Position numbers and translations under genes: made by a program. From an uncultured Lachnospiraceae bacterium (GTDB taxonomy: Bacteria; Bacillota; Clostridia; Lachnospirales; Lachnospiraceae), in contig CAJUJG010000066.1 in NCBI GenBank assembly GCA_910586715.1, positions 1 to 13,579 of the forward strand: a stretch of DNA of 13,579 nucleotides, in the 5' to 3' direction. Below, piece by piece: positions 12,134 to 13,579 of the stretch (positions are counted from its first letter, which is position 1; each line of letters starts with the position of its first letter). The notes below the pieces were generated by a model. It searched no databases and was not told the origin of the DNA. It saw only the letters and a list, made by a program, of their open reading frames with translations.

Positions 12134-13579
12134 TTATTTATTTTCTTCGTTTTGCATTTCCTTACGGATTTGCTTTGTCCGGATTTCCTCCGTAACATCC
12201 GCGATAAAGCTGTCAAGCGTTTTCACGCCCTCGTCACCCGCAAAGCGGCTGCGCACGGAAACAGTATTATCCGCCTCCTCCTGCTGCCCTACGACAAGCA
12301 TGTACGGCAGCTTGTCAAGTCTTGCCTCACGGATTTTAAAACCGATTTTCTCCGAACGGCTGTCAACCGTCGCGTCAATGCCTGCTTTTTTCAGCGTTTT
12401 GCAAACCTTCTGTGCATAATCCTCATATTTATCCGAAATCGGGAGCACACGCACCTGCTCTGCGCACATCCATGTCGGGAACTTACCCGCATACTTTTCA
12501 ATCAGCCATGCAAGCGTACGCTCATAGCAGCCCATTGACGTCCTGTGAATAATGTAAGGACGGACCTTCTCGCCGTTTTGGTCGATATAGTACATGTCAA
12601 ACTGCTCCGCAAGCAGCGCATCCCACTGTACGGTAATCATCGTATCTTCCTTGCCGTAGACGTTCTTTGCGTTGATGTCTACCTTTGGTCCGTAGAACGC
12701 CGCCTCTCCGACATCCTCGACAAACGGGATTTCAAGCTCTGTCAGCACGTCTCTGATATGCTGTTGCGTCTCGTTCCAAACTTCCGGCTCGCCGATATAT
12801 TTTTCCTTATTCTCAGGGTCCCATTTCGAAAGATGATACGTCACGTCATCATTCACGCCAAGCGTTTCCAAACAATATTTTGCAAGCGCGAGACAGTTTT
12901 TAAACTCCTCCACCATCTGATCCGGTCTGACAATCAAATGCCCTTCCGTAATCGTAAACTGGCGTACGCGTGTCAAGCCGTGCATCTCCCCTGAATCCTC
13001 GTTTCTAAAAATCGTAGAGGTTTCGCTGTATCTGCATGGCAGATCACGGTAAGATTTCTGCGAATTTTTATAAACATAATACTGGAACGGGCAGGTCATC
13101 GGACGAAGCGCATAGACTTCCTTATCCTTCTCCTCATCGCCGAACACAAACATGCCTTCTTTATAATGATCCCAATGTCCCGAAATTTTATACAAATCCG
13201 ATTTTGCCATTAAAGGCGTTCTCGTGCGCATATAGCCCCACTCATTGTCCTCCAGGTCCTCTATCCAACGCTGGAGCTTCATAATCATTTTTGTTCCCTT
13301 TGGTGTAAATAACGGCAGTCCCTGACCGATTACGTCTACGGTCGTAAACAAATCCATCTCCCGTCCGAGACGGTTATGGTCACGCCGTTTTGCGTCCTCC
13401 ATGCGCTCTAAGTGTGCCGCAAGCTCCTCTTTCTTATTATAAGCAGTTCCATAAATACGCTGTAAGCGCGCCTTGTTCGAATCACCTCTCCAGTACGCCA
13501 TTGAAGATGAGGTCAGTTTAAATGCTTTAACGCCTTTCGTGCTCATCAAATGCGGTCCTGCACATAAATCCACGAAACC
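12134..13579 (-). CDS. thrS: Threonyl-tRNA synthetase, partial (N-terminus beyond the window)
   Basis: Attaches threonine to tRNA-Thr. The frame enters from the right edge (first residues GFVDLCAGPH, the second additional/editing domain) and runs for 481 codons to TAA 12134. Numbering from the valine of FVD: the class II core holds the zinc ligands Cys161 (RPMTCP), His198 (EMHGL) and His343 (IIHRTSMG), motif 2 around TSTIFRNEDSGEMHGLTRVR, and motif 3 in HRTSMGCYERTLAWLIE. The anticodon-binding domain covers about 370-475. Motif 3 differs from the common HRAILGSIER form, suggesting a divergent Clostridial subgroup. The GTG at 13573 is an internal valine, not a start. Any T-box or upstream regulation lies outside the window. 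Confidence 0.96.
   Translation of the reverse strand, partial: GFVDLCAGPHLMSTKGVKAFKLTSSSMAYWRGDSNKARLQRIYGTAYNKKEELAAHLERMEDAKRRDHNRLGREMDLFTTVDVIGQGLPLFTPKGTKMIMKLQRWIEDLEDNEWGYMRTRTPLMAKSDLYKISGHWDHYKEGMFVFGDEEKDKEVYALRPMTCPFQYYVYKNSQKSYRDLPCRYSETSTIFRNEDSGEMHGLTRVRQFTITEGHLIVRPDQMVEEFKNCLALAKYCLETLGVNDDVTYHLSKWDPENKEKYIGEPEVWNETQQHIRDVLTELEIPFVEDVGEAAFYGPKVDINAKNVYGKEDTMITVQWDALLAEQFDMYYIDQNGEKVRPYIIHRTSMGCYERTLAWLIEKYAGKFPTWMCAEQVRVLPISDKYEDYAQKVCKTLKKAGIDATVDSRSEKIGFKIREARLDKLPYMLVVGQQEEADNTVSVRSRFAGDEGVKTLDSFIADVTEEIRTKQIRKEMQNEENK

Overview
The window looks like chromosomal DNA of a low-to-moderate GC, anaerobic, spore-forming Firmicute. A Lachnospiraceae-type Clostridium fits best. 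The reasons are a class III (oxygen-sensitive) ribonucleotide reductase with its activase, a GerA/SpoVAF-family spore germination protein, the Firmicute order infC-rpmI-rplT behind an L20-type leader, strong GGAGG ribosome binding sites, and protein sequences typical of that family. This assignment is inference from gene content; there is no rRNA in the window. No phage, transposase, CRISPR array or tRNA is visible.

Layout, left to right. (1) The end of an unrecognised plus-strand gene (2-151) closes at a bidirectional terminator, followed by a single-gene spoVAF-like unit (343-1743, +). (2) A minus-strand nucleotide operon, nrdD (3175-5340), nrdG (2299-2880) and dut (1818-2270), starts at a near-consensus vegetative promoter (5470-5498). 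Two NrdR-box-like repeats lie just downstream of the predicted transcription start. nrdD and nrdG are separated by about 290 bp of unusually structured DNA. (3) A 47-residue membrane protein gene (5722-5865, -) and a DUF378 gene (6120-6335, +) are divergent around a long imperfect palindrome. (4) A minus-strand unit pepD (8363-9823), hflK, hflC (down to 6405) encodes a dipeptidase and a pair of SPFH membrane proteins. (5) The minus-strand translation cluster comprises partial thrS (12134 to the right edge), a cysteine-rich DUF1540 gene (11694-12008), then an L20-type leader with attenuator, infC with a probable AUU start, rpmI and rplT.

How the genes fit together. NrdD/NrdG make dNTPs anaerobically, and Dut converts dUTP to dUMP, so the operon supplies and cleans the dNTP pool under probable NrdR control. 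infC-rpmI-rplT is probably autoregulated twice: transcription attenuation by L20 in the leader, and translation control by IF-3 through its AUU start codon. Two loci point to sporulation: the SpoVAF-like gene, and the DUF1540 gene, which has a full match to a forespore sigma-G promoter. HflK/HflC are expected to modulate an FtsH protease that lies outside the window.

The most noteworthy items are the multi-hairpin element between nrdD and nrdG, a related hairpin motif after the infC attenuator, the NrdR boxes in the transcribed leader, the sigma-G promoter of the DUF1540 gene, the AUU start of infC, and a 47-codon membrane protein gene that is easily missed.
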